Origin: Erythrobacter sanguineus
GTDB taxonomy: Bacteria; Pseudomonadota; Alphaproteobacteria; Sphingomonadales; Sphingomonadaceae
NCBI RefSeq assembly: GCF_900143235.1
Contig: NZ_FRDF01000018.1
Coordinates: 1 to 57,069 of the forward strand
DNA length: 57,069 nt
Direction of reading: 5' to 3'
The notes beneath the pieces were generated by a model. That model did no database searches, was not told where the DNA came from, and saw only the letters and a list, made by a program, of their open reading frames with translations. Position 1 is the first letter of the stretch. The number at the start of each line of letters is the position of its first letter. The position numbers were made by a program, and so were the translations under genes. Positions 11,301-17,883 of this stretch are shown here, one piece after another.

Positions 11301-11379
11301 CAACAATATTTTGAGCATAAACTTCAGAAGTTGCCGTTAATAATGTTAGCAGAATGTAAGCACAAGTATTGACTTGCAA
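8323..11379 (-). CDS. Secreted TPR-CHAT domain protein (caspase-like protease family)
   Basis: 1018 residues, starting at a TTG at 11379 preceded by a strong AGGGGG Shine-Dalgarno. A signal peptide (ending EVYAQN) puts it in the periplasm. Residues about 200-560 are TPR-like helical repeats, about 560-640 a charged coiled coil (EREKPAAERDDKLFELL), and about 690-1015 a CHAT domain (RLIVVPNGPLSTLPFG). The catalytic dyad is visible as H860 (IYVATHAVMPG) and C913 (VLSACNTATG), so it is predicted to be active. It is the first gene of the operon that ends in tpsA. CHAT proteins are clan CD peptidases related to separases/caspases. Substrate is unknown; the secreted TpsA, TpsB or the FecR-like neighbour are candidates by context only. 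Confidence 0.9.
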   Translation of the reverse strand: MQVNTCAYILLTLLTATSEVYAQNIVDVDPVRPELVARAPVRSSGATQGPLDLSGASCRLDREEPSPGWMGDAVQSGILCANERAGLMVRVSDQSQSAAQRSHDPLPVDQVTEFLLANQRSICGDAVDLSWGGLQLRALKCRSVDDSWPMIALISYDAAGLQVAYGMPAAFPYLAHVIGADVSSVSRQDAASLVAGLWPTPVPLASVADRRRIKDSWSAARKASVKLDFATAQEQLDAALEVQTRLFGDADFTTTALLLDLAMVLAYQEDFEASQAIIRRAGPLIDQSPRAEDRARLAGYQASIAALQGDHVVASEFAKNATDKWRQITGSDDQQALLSLFQADEIQATDAQPELALSLAREAAILLKVNDPVSAYAKVSEALFVLNSSRVKPPIWRSEILGVLGEASSAIGRASAAEAFFEKAISLRRSLQGDGAGMVRLLLAKGRAYQREEMNANAIISFRQAIKIAKELPRGSVAVRVDELIPFAKAVLAEAEAMSSEDDKLGLMTELYDAFQIAFVPGRDEVIDLASLQMADADPQLAKLVSNLKQSILAQSELQGKVAIEREKPAAERDDKLFELLTKRLEDQTIQSARLRDLLKKNHPEYQRFGESHAPDLNLLRSALKHDEALASFLIGRDASFLQLVMRDRIYITPIAAGEEDLSRIVRGLRKGLEIEGGSVNEFNLEDSHLLYQTLFGAVSEPLSRVKRLIVVPNGPLSTLPFGTLLTGFPTSDDYRDAPWLVKRMAITHAPSVVSFVNLRSTRPAKAPGKPFLGIANPRFSGPAPALPADAAPSCNPEGIALHSRFDSLEQLPDTIDEVRSVIASLRVDGADLFSDRSAKEEVFRNGSLNQYNLIYVATHAVMPGEVACQREPGIALARPSEIASSRATDGFLDASEVAALQISANLVVLSACNTATGSNSTVQKGDALSGLAESFFVAGARSLLVTHWQVPSAATASLMRDMFSAIGADRMLATDTALQRAQGLAIDNADTAHPFFWGAFSFVGSGTETVFVNEAVS

Positions 11380-11515
11380 GACTGCCCCCTATGACATGAC
11401 AATTCAACGTGTGTGCTGGACGATTGCGCATAACAAGAATATAAGAGTTATCACGTATTATTAAAACTCAACGAAAATCACCAATATCCAAAGGATGGGT
11501 TAGGTTGTATTAGTT
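11380..11515. promoter_or_regulatory. AT-rich leader upstream of the CHAT-TPS operon
   Basis: This stretch is much richer in A and T than the surrounding genes and lies directly upstream (minus strand) of the CHAT gene, so it must hold the operon promoter. No consensus -35/-10 pair with standard spacing was convincing by eye. The only clear signal is the G-rich ribosome binding site just before the TTG start. Confidence 0.4.
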
Positions 11516-11760
11516 TTATTCTGGTTCATATCCGCAAGATCTGAAGTGGTTGGCGACATTCGTCGCGCTGGAGGATGTCGATGAGTCTGTCGATCAGGAC
11601 CCACATCTTCCATGGCTGCGGGTCATGTTCGTCGCGGTCTTTGTCTCGTCGATGAAGACGAGGCGCTCAGGATCGAGATCGAGCTAGTCGTCGAACCAGT
11701 GCTGGCGCTACTTCAGGACGTCGGGCCGATCCTGCTCAATCGCATGCCCGGTCATTTTTT
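11516..11760 (-). pseudogene. IS630-family transposase remnant
   Basis: Reading the minus strand gives 'DPERLVFIDET', the hallmark around the second catalytic Asp of IS630/Tc1 DDE transposases, then TNMTRSHGR, and in the same frame a C-terminal 'ATNVANHFRSCGYEPE' before a TAA at 11516-11518. The frame contains at least three stops (TAG, TAG, TGA). Much of the catalytic core between the two blocks, including the final Glu, is missing. It is dead DNA from an old insertion. Confidence 0.75.
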
Positions 11761-11784
11761 GCGCGTGATCCCGCGCCGCGCGAA

Positions 11785-11943
11785 GGAGCAATATACGGTG
11801 CCGACCAGGGCATCATGCTCGGTCAATAGCACCTGGCTCTCGATCAAGGTGATGTCGCCTTGCTCGGCAAGCAGCTGGAGCGGGTCGGTGACTATGCCAC
11901 CAATATCGCCGGTGATGTTTCCTACATGCTTACCGGCCAGTAG
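11785..11943 (+). pseudogene. Probable phoU 3' remnant
   Basis: The plus-strand frame ending at the TAG at 11941-11943 reads ...VALLGKQLERVGDYATNIAGD followed by VSYMLTGQ. This matches the C-terminal signature of the phosphate regulator PhoU (ERIGDHATNIAE..Y.V.G). An in-frame TAG at 11827-11829 breaks the frame upstream and the rest of the gene is absent. It lies against a phosphate-type porin, which hints at an older pho cluster. The assignment rests on about 35 residues. Confidence 0.45.
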
Positions 11944-12034
11944 GCGCAAGGATCGCGGGGAAGCGCGTTATACCAGCGCGCCAGGATGCTGACGCATCAC
12001 GCGCTGGAAATGCTCAAGCCCCGCACGGGCTTAA

Positions 12035-12069
12035 CCAATGCTCGATGAGTCAACCTCATCGAGCATTGG
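12035..12069. terminator. Perfect 15-bp hairpin at the 3' end of the porin gene
   Basis: CCAATGCTCGATGAG (12035-12049), a 5-base loop, then its exact reverse complement (12055-12069). It ends three bases from the porin stop codon, so it probably serves as its transcription end or RNA-stabilising structure. There is no T-run on the minus strand, so classic intrinsic termination is uncertain. Confidence 0.5.
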
Positions 12070-12071
12070 CA

Positions 12072-13568
12072 TTAATAGTTCCATTGCGCCTGAACCCGTA
12101 CGATCTGGCCTTCCGCCCGACCAAAGCGGCGTTCGTCGGCTTCCTTGCGAGAGGCCCAGCCATAGGTCGCCGTAAGTTCGAGCGCGGAGTTCACCAGCAC
12201 TTCAATGCCCAGCTCCAGCTCCTCGGTTTCCAGCCGCGGTGCATTGGTCGCAGCCTTGAACCCGCCGCGGTAATACTGCCAGCGGGCAAAGGGATAGAAC
12301 GAACCGATCGGCGATTCCTTCACCCGTGCCATCGCCTGCACATAGCCGCCGCGCAGCGGACGTTCCTCGATCCTTCCGGTGGCCGGATCGAATTCGGGCC
12401 CGGTGCCCCAGTTCCATTCGCCTTGCAGGCCAAACGGCTGGGGGTAGAGGATCGCATGCAGCCCGACGCGGTTATCGGCAAAGCTGACCGGGCTGACCCC
12501 GCCGCTGCGCACTTCGGGGCTGACGCGGTTGCGCATGATCGCGCCGCCCACCTCTAACACCTGACCATCCAGCCCCAGACCATCAAGTTCGAACGGCCAG
12601 GTCGCCATGCCGACTGCCATCAGGCCATCATTGGTCTCGGTCCGGTTGATCCCCTGCCCGTTGAACACCCCTGCACCAATGGCGCCATAATTGCCGAACA
12701 ATTTCTGTCCGTCAGCCAAAAGACGATCCCAGACCCGCTGCACTGGTGCAGGCGTGTAATAGGCAACGATCCCGATATCGCGCTCGCCCGGCAGCGCGCT
12801 GTTGATCCCGTCGGTCCGGTCCAGTGCCAGACGATTGGATGATGACTGGAGGTTTTCCCAACCGAACGGCACCTTTGACTGGCCCAGCCGGACCCTGAAG
12901 CTCTTGTCGCCGGTAGGGAACACATCCGCATAGGCATCGCGCAATTGCGCAACGCCGCCGCGACGTTCCCCCGCAGACTGATTCGATACGGCGACCGCGA
13001 AATCCGGCTGGAAATACAGCGAGACATACTCGTTGAGATCGCCTTGCAGGATCAGACGCACGCGGCGGAAACTGAAATTGTTGTTGTCCCTGACATCGCC
13101 ATCGCCGATCGTCCGAAGACGCGACACACCAGCGGGCGCCGAGGCATCGCCGGAAACGATCTCGTTCAACCGCAGTTGCGTGTATCCGCGCAGACGGAGT
13201 TTTTCATACCACGCCGCGGGTTTGGGCGGGCTGGCCATGGCGACCTGCGGAGCGGTTTGTGGTGCCGGTACCGAGGCCGCTTCGGGCAGGGACGGCGCGC
13301 CGAAATCCTGCGCGATAATCGGCGTGTCCGCGGTGGACGGGGTGGTGACAGGGGACGCAGGCGCAGCCGTTACCCGCTGTGCCTGAAGCACTTCGACCAT
13401 CGCTTTGAGCTCATCAATCTGGCGCTGAAGATCGGCGATTGTGCGGGCCTGATCCGATTCGTCAGATACCACCGGATCGGCGTCCTGCGCCAGCGCCGGG
13501 ACATTGGCACCCGCCAACAGAGCCAGGGTAAACAGGATGCCGGGAGATCCGCCGGAGATTCGGGACAT
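12072..13568 (-). CDS. OprO/OprP-type phosphate-selective porin
   Basis: 498 residues from the ATG at 13568 (AAGG upstream; a TTG at 13586 would add six residues). It has a signal peptide (ANVPALAQD), then a coiled coil at about residues 30-60 (TIADLQRQIDELKAMVEVLQ) typical of trimeric sphingomonad OprP homologues, a Pro/Ala linker, and a beta-barrel from about residue 125 to the end (YTQLRLNE; FSFRRVRLILQGDLNEYVSL; VRVQAQWNY). It likely forms an anion channel in the outer membrane. Substrate specificity for phosphate cannot be read directly. Confidence 0.88.
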   Translation of the reverse strand: MSRISGGSPGILFTLALLAGANVPALAQDADPVVSDESDQARTIADLQRQIDELKAMVEVLQAQRVTAAPASPVTTPSTADTPIIAQDFGAPSLPEAASVPAPQTAPQVAMASPPKPAAWYEKLRLRGYTQLRLNEIVSGDASAPAGVSRLRTIGDGDVRDNNNFSFRRVRLILQGDLNEYVSLYFQPDFAVAVSNQSAGERRGGVAQLRDAYADVFPTGDKSFRVRLGQSKVPFGWENLQSSSNRLALDRTDGINSALPGERDIGIVAYYTPAPVQRVWDRLLADGQKLFGNYGAIGAGVFNGQGINRTETNDGLMAVGMATWPFELDGLGLDGQVLEVGGAIMRNRVSPEVRSGGVSPVSFADNRVGLHAILYPQPFGLQGEWNWGTGPEFDPATGRIEERPLRGGYVQAMARVKESPIGSFYPFARWQYYRGGFKAATNAPRLETEELELGIEVLVNSALELTATYGWASRKEADERRFGRAEGQIVRVQAQWNY

Positions 13569-13636
13569 GACAACTTGCCTTCGCAATTTCCAGGTCCAAC
13601 ACGAACCGGCTCCGATGCGCCACTATGTCCGGTTAG

Positions 13637-13662
13637 TGTCAGCTGTGTGACAATTGCGACAG
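13637..13662 (-). promoter_or_regulatory. Inverted TGTCA/TGACA motif upstream of the porin (possible regulator site)
   Basis: About 70-95 bases upstream of the porin start, the minus strand reads CTGTC, then TGTCA-N6-TGACA. The TGTC units recall PhoB boxes (TGTCA repeats with 11-base period), but one interval is 9 bases and one unit is inverted, so this is only a weak match. The palindrome itself is clear. Confidence 0.3.
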
Positions 13663-13806
13663 GTTGTGGTGCGCGGTCGGGCAGCAATCCAGCGCAGCGC
13701 AAGCTGCATCTGCCGGACATTCGCAACGACACCCCGGACTGACGTCAAACTCGACACCGGGGTCAGGAAAACCGCGTCTGGTTCCAATCGCGTCGGCTAC
13801 TGCCGC

Positions 13807-14589
13807 TTACCCGCGCGCCACATTCTCCAGCAATTCGGCGGTGATCGGATAGCCTGCATCGGCCATGATCCGCAGCATCGGCTGTTCGCCGCTGGTGTCC
13901 ACCTGCGGGATGATGGTTCGCACCGGGATCGCTTCGGCCTGGGCGCGGGCTTCTTCGTAGCTGGCGAACAGCGCCAGACGTTCAAGATTGCGGCGGGTGG
14001 GGAAGATCAGCTTGATCGCGTCGCGCTCCGCCGCTTCCAGCGCACCCTGGGCGCTGGTCCAGAACAAGTGGGTGTTCTCGGCATGGTCGATCGACACTTC
14101 CACTTCGCCGGTGCCCAGATTGGCGAGATAGAAACGCGTGTCATAGACCCGCGGGATCCGCTCGTTCTTGGGGAGCCAGCGGGCAAAAGGCGTGATCTGG
14201 CCAAGATCGAGCCGCCAGCCGAATTCTTCCAGCACCGGGGCGAGCGCGCCGGTCCGTTCCAGCATTATCCGCGCAGCAGCGGCGCGGGGCGCATCAATCT
14301 CGCCCGCAAGGCCGAGCGCAAGCCCCGTTTCCTCCAGCGTCTCGCGCACGGCGGCGATCTGGTGCGCGGCCTCGTCCGTGGTCAGTCCGTGCGTTGCCGC
14401 CACCTGCTCGCCCAGCGCGAAATCGGCCGGGTCGACCCGGCCTCCGGGAAACACCGCCATGCCACCTGCAAAGGCCATGCCCTTCGATCGTATCGTCATC
14501 AGCACCTCCGGCGGCCCGCCCGAAGGGGCGTTGCGGAAGATGATGATGGTCGCGGCGGGAATGCCATCGGGCTTTGAATCGCTTGTCAT
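13807..14589 (-). CDS. Nudix hydrolase
   Basis: 260 residues. The Nudix box is split around a long insertion: GGMAVFPGGRVDPADF (about 42-57), then AAVRETLEETGLAL (about 79-92), which carries the REx2EExG metal-binding helix. The longer length and C-terminal alpha region resemble the NUDT19-like group, which acts on CoA or nucleotide-sugar type diphosphates. It should be cytoplasmic; there is no signal sequence. It stands alone between the porin and the glutaredoxin. Confidence 0.88.
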   Translation of the reverse strand: MTSDSKPDGIPAATIIIFRNAPSGGPPEVLMTIRSKGMAFAGGMAVFPGGRVDPADFALGEQVAATHGLTTDEAAHQIAAVRETLEETGLALGLAGEIDAPRAAAARIMLERTGALAPVLEEFGWRLDLGQITPFARWLPKNERIPRVYDTRFYLANLGTGEVEVSIDHAENTHLFWTSAQGALEAAERDAIKLIFPTRRNLERLALFASYEEARAQAEAIPVRTIIPQVDTSGEQPMLRIMADAGYPITAELLENVARG

Positions 14590-14838
14590 TGCGCCAGAGC
14601 ATGGCGCGGCGGCAAGCGCTTGCCAAGCGGTTTGGCAGGTTCATGCCGGTTTGCGGGCGACTGTCGGGATGCTTTACACCTGCGCCGGGCGTGGCTGCGA
14701 CCGGCAGGATGAAAATGGCGTATTTGCGCGGTTTTTCCGATTTGGCACGCGCCATGCATATGAAGCTGCGGTCCCAATGGTCTTCAATTTGAGGCGCGCC
14801 CTTCCTGGTAATTCGGGCTGCGCCTCCCCGATACAAGA
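14590..14838. other. Intergenic region without a supported protein gene
   Basis: About 250 bases between the Nudix start and a strong hairpin. A plus-strand ORF of 27 codons (14709-14792) and other short frames exist, but none has a recognisable product or strong ribosome site. Since a plus-oriented terminator follows, a small RNA is possible. Confidence 0.35.
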
Positions 14839-14871
14839 AACCGCCCCGCACTGGTCCTGCGGGGCGGTTTT
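14839..14871 (+). terminator. Intrinsic terminator (12-bp stem, T-run on plus strand)
   Basis: AACCGCCCCGCA, a 7-base loop, and the exact complement followed by TTTT. It is usable in both directions: on the minus strand it lies about 75 bases after the glutaredoxin stop. On the plus strand, where the T-run is better, no protein gene precedes it. Confidence 0.7.
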
Positions 14872-14900
14872 CTGTTTCTGCCCAGGCCGCCGAACACCAC

Positions 14901-14938
14901 CGCACGAGCGATGATCTTGCCGGCCGGAAGGCGTGCGG
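14901..14938 (+). repeat. Dispersed intergenic repeat, copy A
   Basis: The stretch with GAGCGATGAT and GCCGGAAGGCGTGCGG is a diverged copy of the 68-base repeat found twice after sufE (24632 and 24741). It sits just beyond the 3' end of the glutaredoxin gene. Confidence 0.5.
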
Positions 14939-14942
14939 AGAA

Positions 14943-15272
14943 CTAAGCGACCTTGGCGACGCCGCTTTCGTCGAGCAGTTGCTGCAATTCGCCGGCCTCG
15001 AACATCTCCATCATGATGTCGCTGCCGCCCACGAACTCGCCCTTGACGTAAAGCTGCGGGATGGTCGGCCAGTCAGAGAAGCTTTTGATCCCCTGCCGGA
15101 CTTCCATGTCCTGCAGCACGTCCACGCTTTCATAGGCAACCCCGCAATGATCGAGGATCGCGATCGCACGGCTGGAAAAGCCGCATTGCGGGAACAGCGG
15201 CGTGCCCTTCATGAACAGCACGACATCATTGGCGGTGACGAGATCGGAAATGCGGGTGTTGGTATCGGACAT
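14943..15272 (-). CDS. grxD: Monothiol glutaredoxin, Grx4/GrxD type
   Basis: 109 residues, the standard length. The CGFS active site ([11 protein letters not shown]) near residue 35, [16 protein letters not shown] glutathione-binding loop and C-terminal helix are all present. CGFS glutaredoxins bind a [2Fe-2S] cluster with glutathione and work with BolA proteins in iron-sulphur trafficking; the bolA-like gene lies 42 bases upstream in the same direction, which supports this role. Confidence 0.95.
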   Translation of the reverse strand: MSDTNTRISDLVTANDVVLFMKGTPLFPQCGFSSRAIAILDHCGVAYESVDVLQDMEVRQGIKSFSDWPTIPQLYVKGEFVGGSDIMMEMFEAGELQQLLDESGVAKVA

Positions 15273-15314
15273 GGGTAAGGCAGCCCCTGATGCGGTTGAT
15301 CGGATAGATGCGTT

Positions 15315-15548
15315 TCAGGTGGGAAGTTTGGTGGTGACTTGCAAGGCGTGCAGTTCACCCCCCATCCGTCCGCCGAATGCGGCATAAACCATCTTGTGCT
15401 GTGCCACCCGGTTCTTGCCGACGAATTGCGGCGCGGTGACGGTGGCGGCCCAGTGATCATCATCACCGGCCAGATCGGTCAGTTCCACGCTTGCGCCGGG
15501 CAGGGCGGCAAGGATGGCTTCTTCGATGGCGGCAGCACTCATCGGCAT
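15315..15548 (-). CDS. BolA family protein
   Basis: 77 residues with the compact BolA fold: IEEAILAALPGASVELTDLAGDDDHW (helix then variable loop), then the conserved core around 'KNRVAQHKMVYAAFG' (the His ligand region), ending LHALQVTTKLPT. BolA proteins form cluster-bridged heterodimers with CGFS glutaredoxins; the neighbouring grxD is the likely partner. Alternative name IbaG-like. Confidence 0.93.
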   Translation of the reverse strand: MPMSAAAIEEAILAALPGASVELTDLAGDDDHWAATVTAPQFVGKNRVAQHKMVYAAFGGRMGGELHALQVTTKLPT

Positions 15549-15576
15549 GGTGGCAGCTCCCTGACGGCAAATGGCA

Positions 15577-15900
15577 TCAGACTTCGCCGAGCAGCTGGCG
15601 GCGGGCCTCGATGGTCATTTCCTCAAGCTTGGCGCGGATATCGGCCTCGGAAATGTCGGTGTTGGCGGCGGTGAGATCGCCCAGCAGCTTGCGGATCACG
15701 TCCTCGTCGCCGGCTTCCTCGAAATCGGCCTGCACCACCGCTTTTTTATAGGCGTCGGTTTCCTCGGGCGTGAGCTTCATCAGCACCGCTGCCCATTCGC
15801 CCAGCAGCCGATTGCGGCGTGCGGCGATGCGAAAGGCGGTATCCTGGTCGAGCGCGAACTTGGCTTCTTCTGCCCGTTCGCGATCCTTGAAATCGGTCAT
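15577..15900 (-). CDS. DUF1476 protein (F1-ATPase zeta-subunit type)
   Basis: 107 residues from an ATG at 15900 with a GGAGGG ribosome site 6 bases upstream; a longer in-frame start exists but lacks this. The sequence (MTDFKDRERAEEAKFALDQD ... four-helix pattern) matches the alphaproteobacterial DUF1476 family, whose Paracoccus member is the zeta subunit that inhibits ATP hydrolysis by F1. The family assignment is firm; inhibitory action here is inferred. It stands upstream of bolA and grxD in a likely shared transcript. Confidence 0.9.
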   Translation of the reverse strand: MTDFKDRERAEEAKFALDQDTAFRIAARRNRLLGEWAAVLMKLTPEETDAYKKAVVQADFEEAGDEDVIRKLLGDLTAANTDISEADIRAKLEEMTIEARRQLLGEV

Positions 15901-15993
15901 GTGTTTCCCTCCGGAACGATCAGCGTCCGGAATAGGCTGGGCCGGGCGCGGCTTCAAGCGCGAAGCCGCGCCCCCGATCACAATAATGTGACA

Positions 15994-16992
15994 TTATTCC
16001 ATCGTGACGACGAGCTTGCCCACCGCCTCGCGGTTTTCGAGCTTTGCTATCGCATCGCCGGCGCGGGCGAGCGGGAAGGTCTCGGACACCAGCGGGTCGA
16101 TCTTGCCTGCCTTCATCAGGTCGAACAATTCATCGACCTGCGCACGGAACTTGATCGGCTCACGCGCGGTGAAGGCGCCCCAGAACACGCCGCAGATATC
16201 GCAGCTTTTGAGCAGGGTGAGGTTCAATGGCATCTTCGCGATCCCGGCGGGGAAACCGACCACCAGAAAGCGGCCCTCCCACGCGATGGCGCGCAGGGCG
16301 GGTTCGGAATATTGCCCGCCGACAATGTCGTAGACGATGTTCGCCCCGTCCGGCCCGCAGGCGGTCTTGAAGGCATTGGCGAGCGCCTTTGACGCGTCCT
16401 TGTCCATCGCTTCACGCGGGTAGATCACCACCTCATCCGCGCCCGCCTGCCTGGCAACCTCGCCCTTGGCTTCGGAGGAAACCGCGGCAACCACGCGCGC
16501 GCCGAAAGCCTTGGCCAGTTCCACCGCCGACAGGCCCACGCCGCCCGCCGCGCCCAGCACCAGCACGGTGTCACCCGCCTTGATATGGCCGCGATCCTTC
16601 AGCCCGTGGATGGTGGTGCCATAGGTCATCAGCAAGGAAGCGGCTTTTTCAAACGGCACGCCATCGGGGATCGGGAACATCCGCCCGGCCGGCACCGCGA
16701 CCTTTTCCGCGAGGCCGCCATTGCCGATCCCGGCCATGACACGGTCGCCAACGGCATAGCCTTCCACGCCTTCGCCAATCGCTTCGATCACCCCGGCAAT
16801 CTCGCCGCCGGGCGCGTAGGGGCGCTCAGGCTTGAACTGGTAGAGGTCGCGGATCATCAGCGTATCGGGATAGTTGATCGCGCAGGCCTTGACCGCGACG
16901 AGGACTTCGCCCTTGCCGGGGGTGGGGGTGTCAACCTCGTCCAGCGTCAGGGTTTCCGGCCCACCGACGGTGTGGGTACGAATGGCTTTCAT
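15994..16992 (-). CDS. Zinc-free NADPH:quinone oxidoreductase (MDR superfamily)
   Basis: 332 residues. The N-terminal GroES-like domain (about 1-120) lacks the catalytic-zinc Cys/His set. The Rossmann domain has the NADPH motif VLVLGAAGGVGLSAVELAK near residue 145, and SSEAKGEVARQAGADEVVIY follows as in quinone-reductase-like MDR proteins. A soluble enzyme reducing quinones or enones; the exact substrate cannot be read. Confidence 0.9.
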   Translation of the reverse strand: MKAIRTHTVGGPETLTLDEVDTPTPGKGEVLVAVKACAINYPDTLMIRDLYQFKPERPYAPGGEIAGVIEAIGEGVEGYAVGDRVMAGIGNGGLAEKVAVPAGRMFPIPDGVPFEKAASLLMTYGTTIHGLKDRGHIKAGDTVLVLGAAGGVGLSAVELAKAFGARVVAAVSSEAKGEVARQAGADEVVIYPREAMDKDASKALANAFKTACGPDGANIVYDIVGGQYSEPALRAIAWEGRFLVVGFPAGIAKMPLNLTLLKSCDICGVFWGAFTAREPIKFRAQVDELFDLMKAGKIDPLVSETFPLARAGDAIAKLENREAVGKLVVTME

Positions 16993-17034
16993 GTGATCAT
17001 CTCTCCCGATGAGAATGTGGCTGTATTTATCCGG

Positions 17035-17634
17035 TCAGACAGACGTGCCGCGCATCAGCCACGGCTGGGCTGCGGTGCGGGTCTTTTCAAAGCCGCCGAT
17101 GGCGTCGCTGCGGGCCATGGTCAGGCCGACTTCGTCCAGCCCGTTCAGCAGACAATCTCGGCGGAACGGATCGAGGTTGAAGGTGAAGCGATCCTGAAAC
17201 GGGGTGGTCACGGTCTGGGTTTCAAGATCGACCGTGATCGGCTCGCCCGCCCGTGCAACGTCCAGCAGGCGGTCGATGGCTTCCTGCGGCAGAACCACGG
17301 GCAGGATCCCGTTCTTCACCGCGTTGCCCGAGAAAATGTCCGAAAAGCTGGGCGCGATCACCACCCGTATGCCCATGTCATCCAGCGCCCATGCGGCGTG
17401 TTCGCGGCTTGATCCGCAGCCGAAATTGTCGCCTGCGATCAGCACGTTCGCCCCGGCATAGGCGGGATCGTCGATCACATTGCCCGGCTCTGCCCGCAGC
17501 GCCTCGAACGCGCCTGCGCCCAGACCTTCGCGGCTGATGGTCTTGAGCCATTTTGCGGGAATGATGATGTCGGTATCGACATTCTTGAGGCCGAGCGGAA
17601 TGGCGCGGCCCTCGACCCGGGTCAGCGGTTGCAT
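17035..17634 (-). CDS. leuD: 3-isopropylmalate dehydratase small subunit
   Basis: 199 residues starting at the ATG at 17634 (MQPLTRVEG), preceded by GAGGAG. It contains the swivel-domain signatures [28 protein letters not shown] and [16 protein letters not shown]. It pairs with LeuC to isomerise 2- to 3-isopropylmalate in leucine biosynthesis. It lies 13 bases after the small 63-residue gene that separates it from leuC. Confidence 0.96.
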   Translation of the reverse strand: MQPLTRVEGRAIPLGLKNVDTDIIIPAKWLKTISREGLGAGAFEALRAEPGNVIDDPAYAGANVLIAGDNFGCGSSREHAAWALDDMGIRVVIAPSFSDIFSGNAVKNGILPVVLPQEAIDRLLDVARAGEPITVDLETQTVTTPFQDRFTFNLDPFRRDCLLNGLDEVGLTMARSDAIGGFEKTRTAAQPWLMRGTSV

Positions 17635-17647
17635 GGATGCAGGCTCC

Positions 17648-17839
17648 TCAGTCGGTTTCTGGCGGCTCGCCCGAGGGGATCGGGCCGGGCTGGGGCGGTT
17701 CGTCCGGCTTCTTCTTGGCCGTGAGCTTGCGTCCGGCATAAAGCAGGGCTGCCGCGACAGCCGCCGAACCAATCGCCGCCGCGCCAATGGCGGCGCGATT
17801 GCCGGAGGACATCTTTTCGGATTTCTTCTTGTCGGTCAT
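17648..17839 (-). CDS. Small hypothetical membrane protein between leuC and leuD
   Basis: 63 residues (start ATG 17839): Lys-rich N-terminus, one transmembrane helix ([21 protein letters not shown], about 16-36), a basic patch, then a Pro-rich acidic tail. It is co-directional with leuC and leuD and spaced like an operon member. No function is recognised. The ribosome site (GGAAAG) is weak but the codon pattern fits a real gene. Confidence 0.6.
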   Translation of the reverse strand: MTDKKKSEKMSSGNRAAIGAAAIGSAAVAAALLYAGRKLTAKKKPDEPPQPGPIPSGEPPETD

Positions 17840-17883
17840 CTGCTTTCCATGCGCTTCCGAAGGGCCGGTTTCAAGCCCGGCGA

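Noticed and set aside
11612..11992. 126-codon plus-strand frame across the graveyard
   Set aside because: It spans two unrelated pseudogene pieces in the wrong frames and matches nothing.
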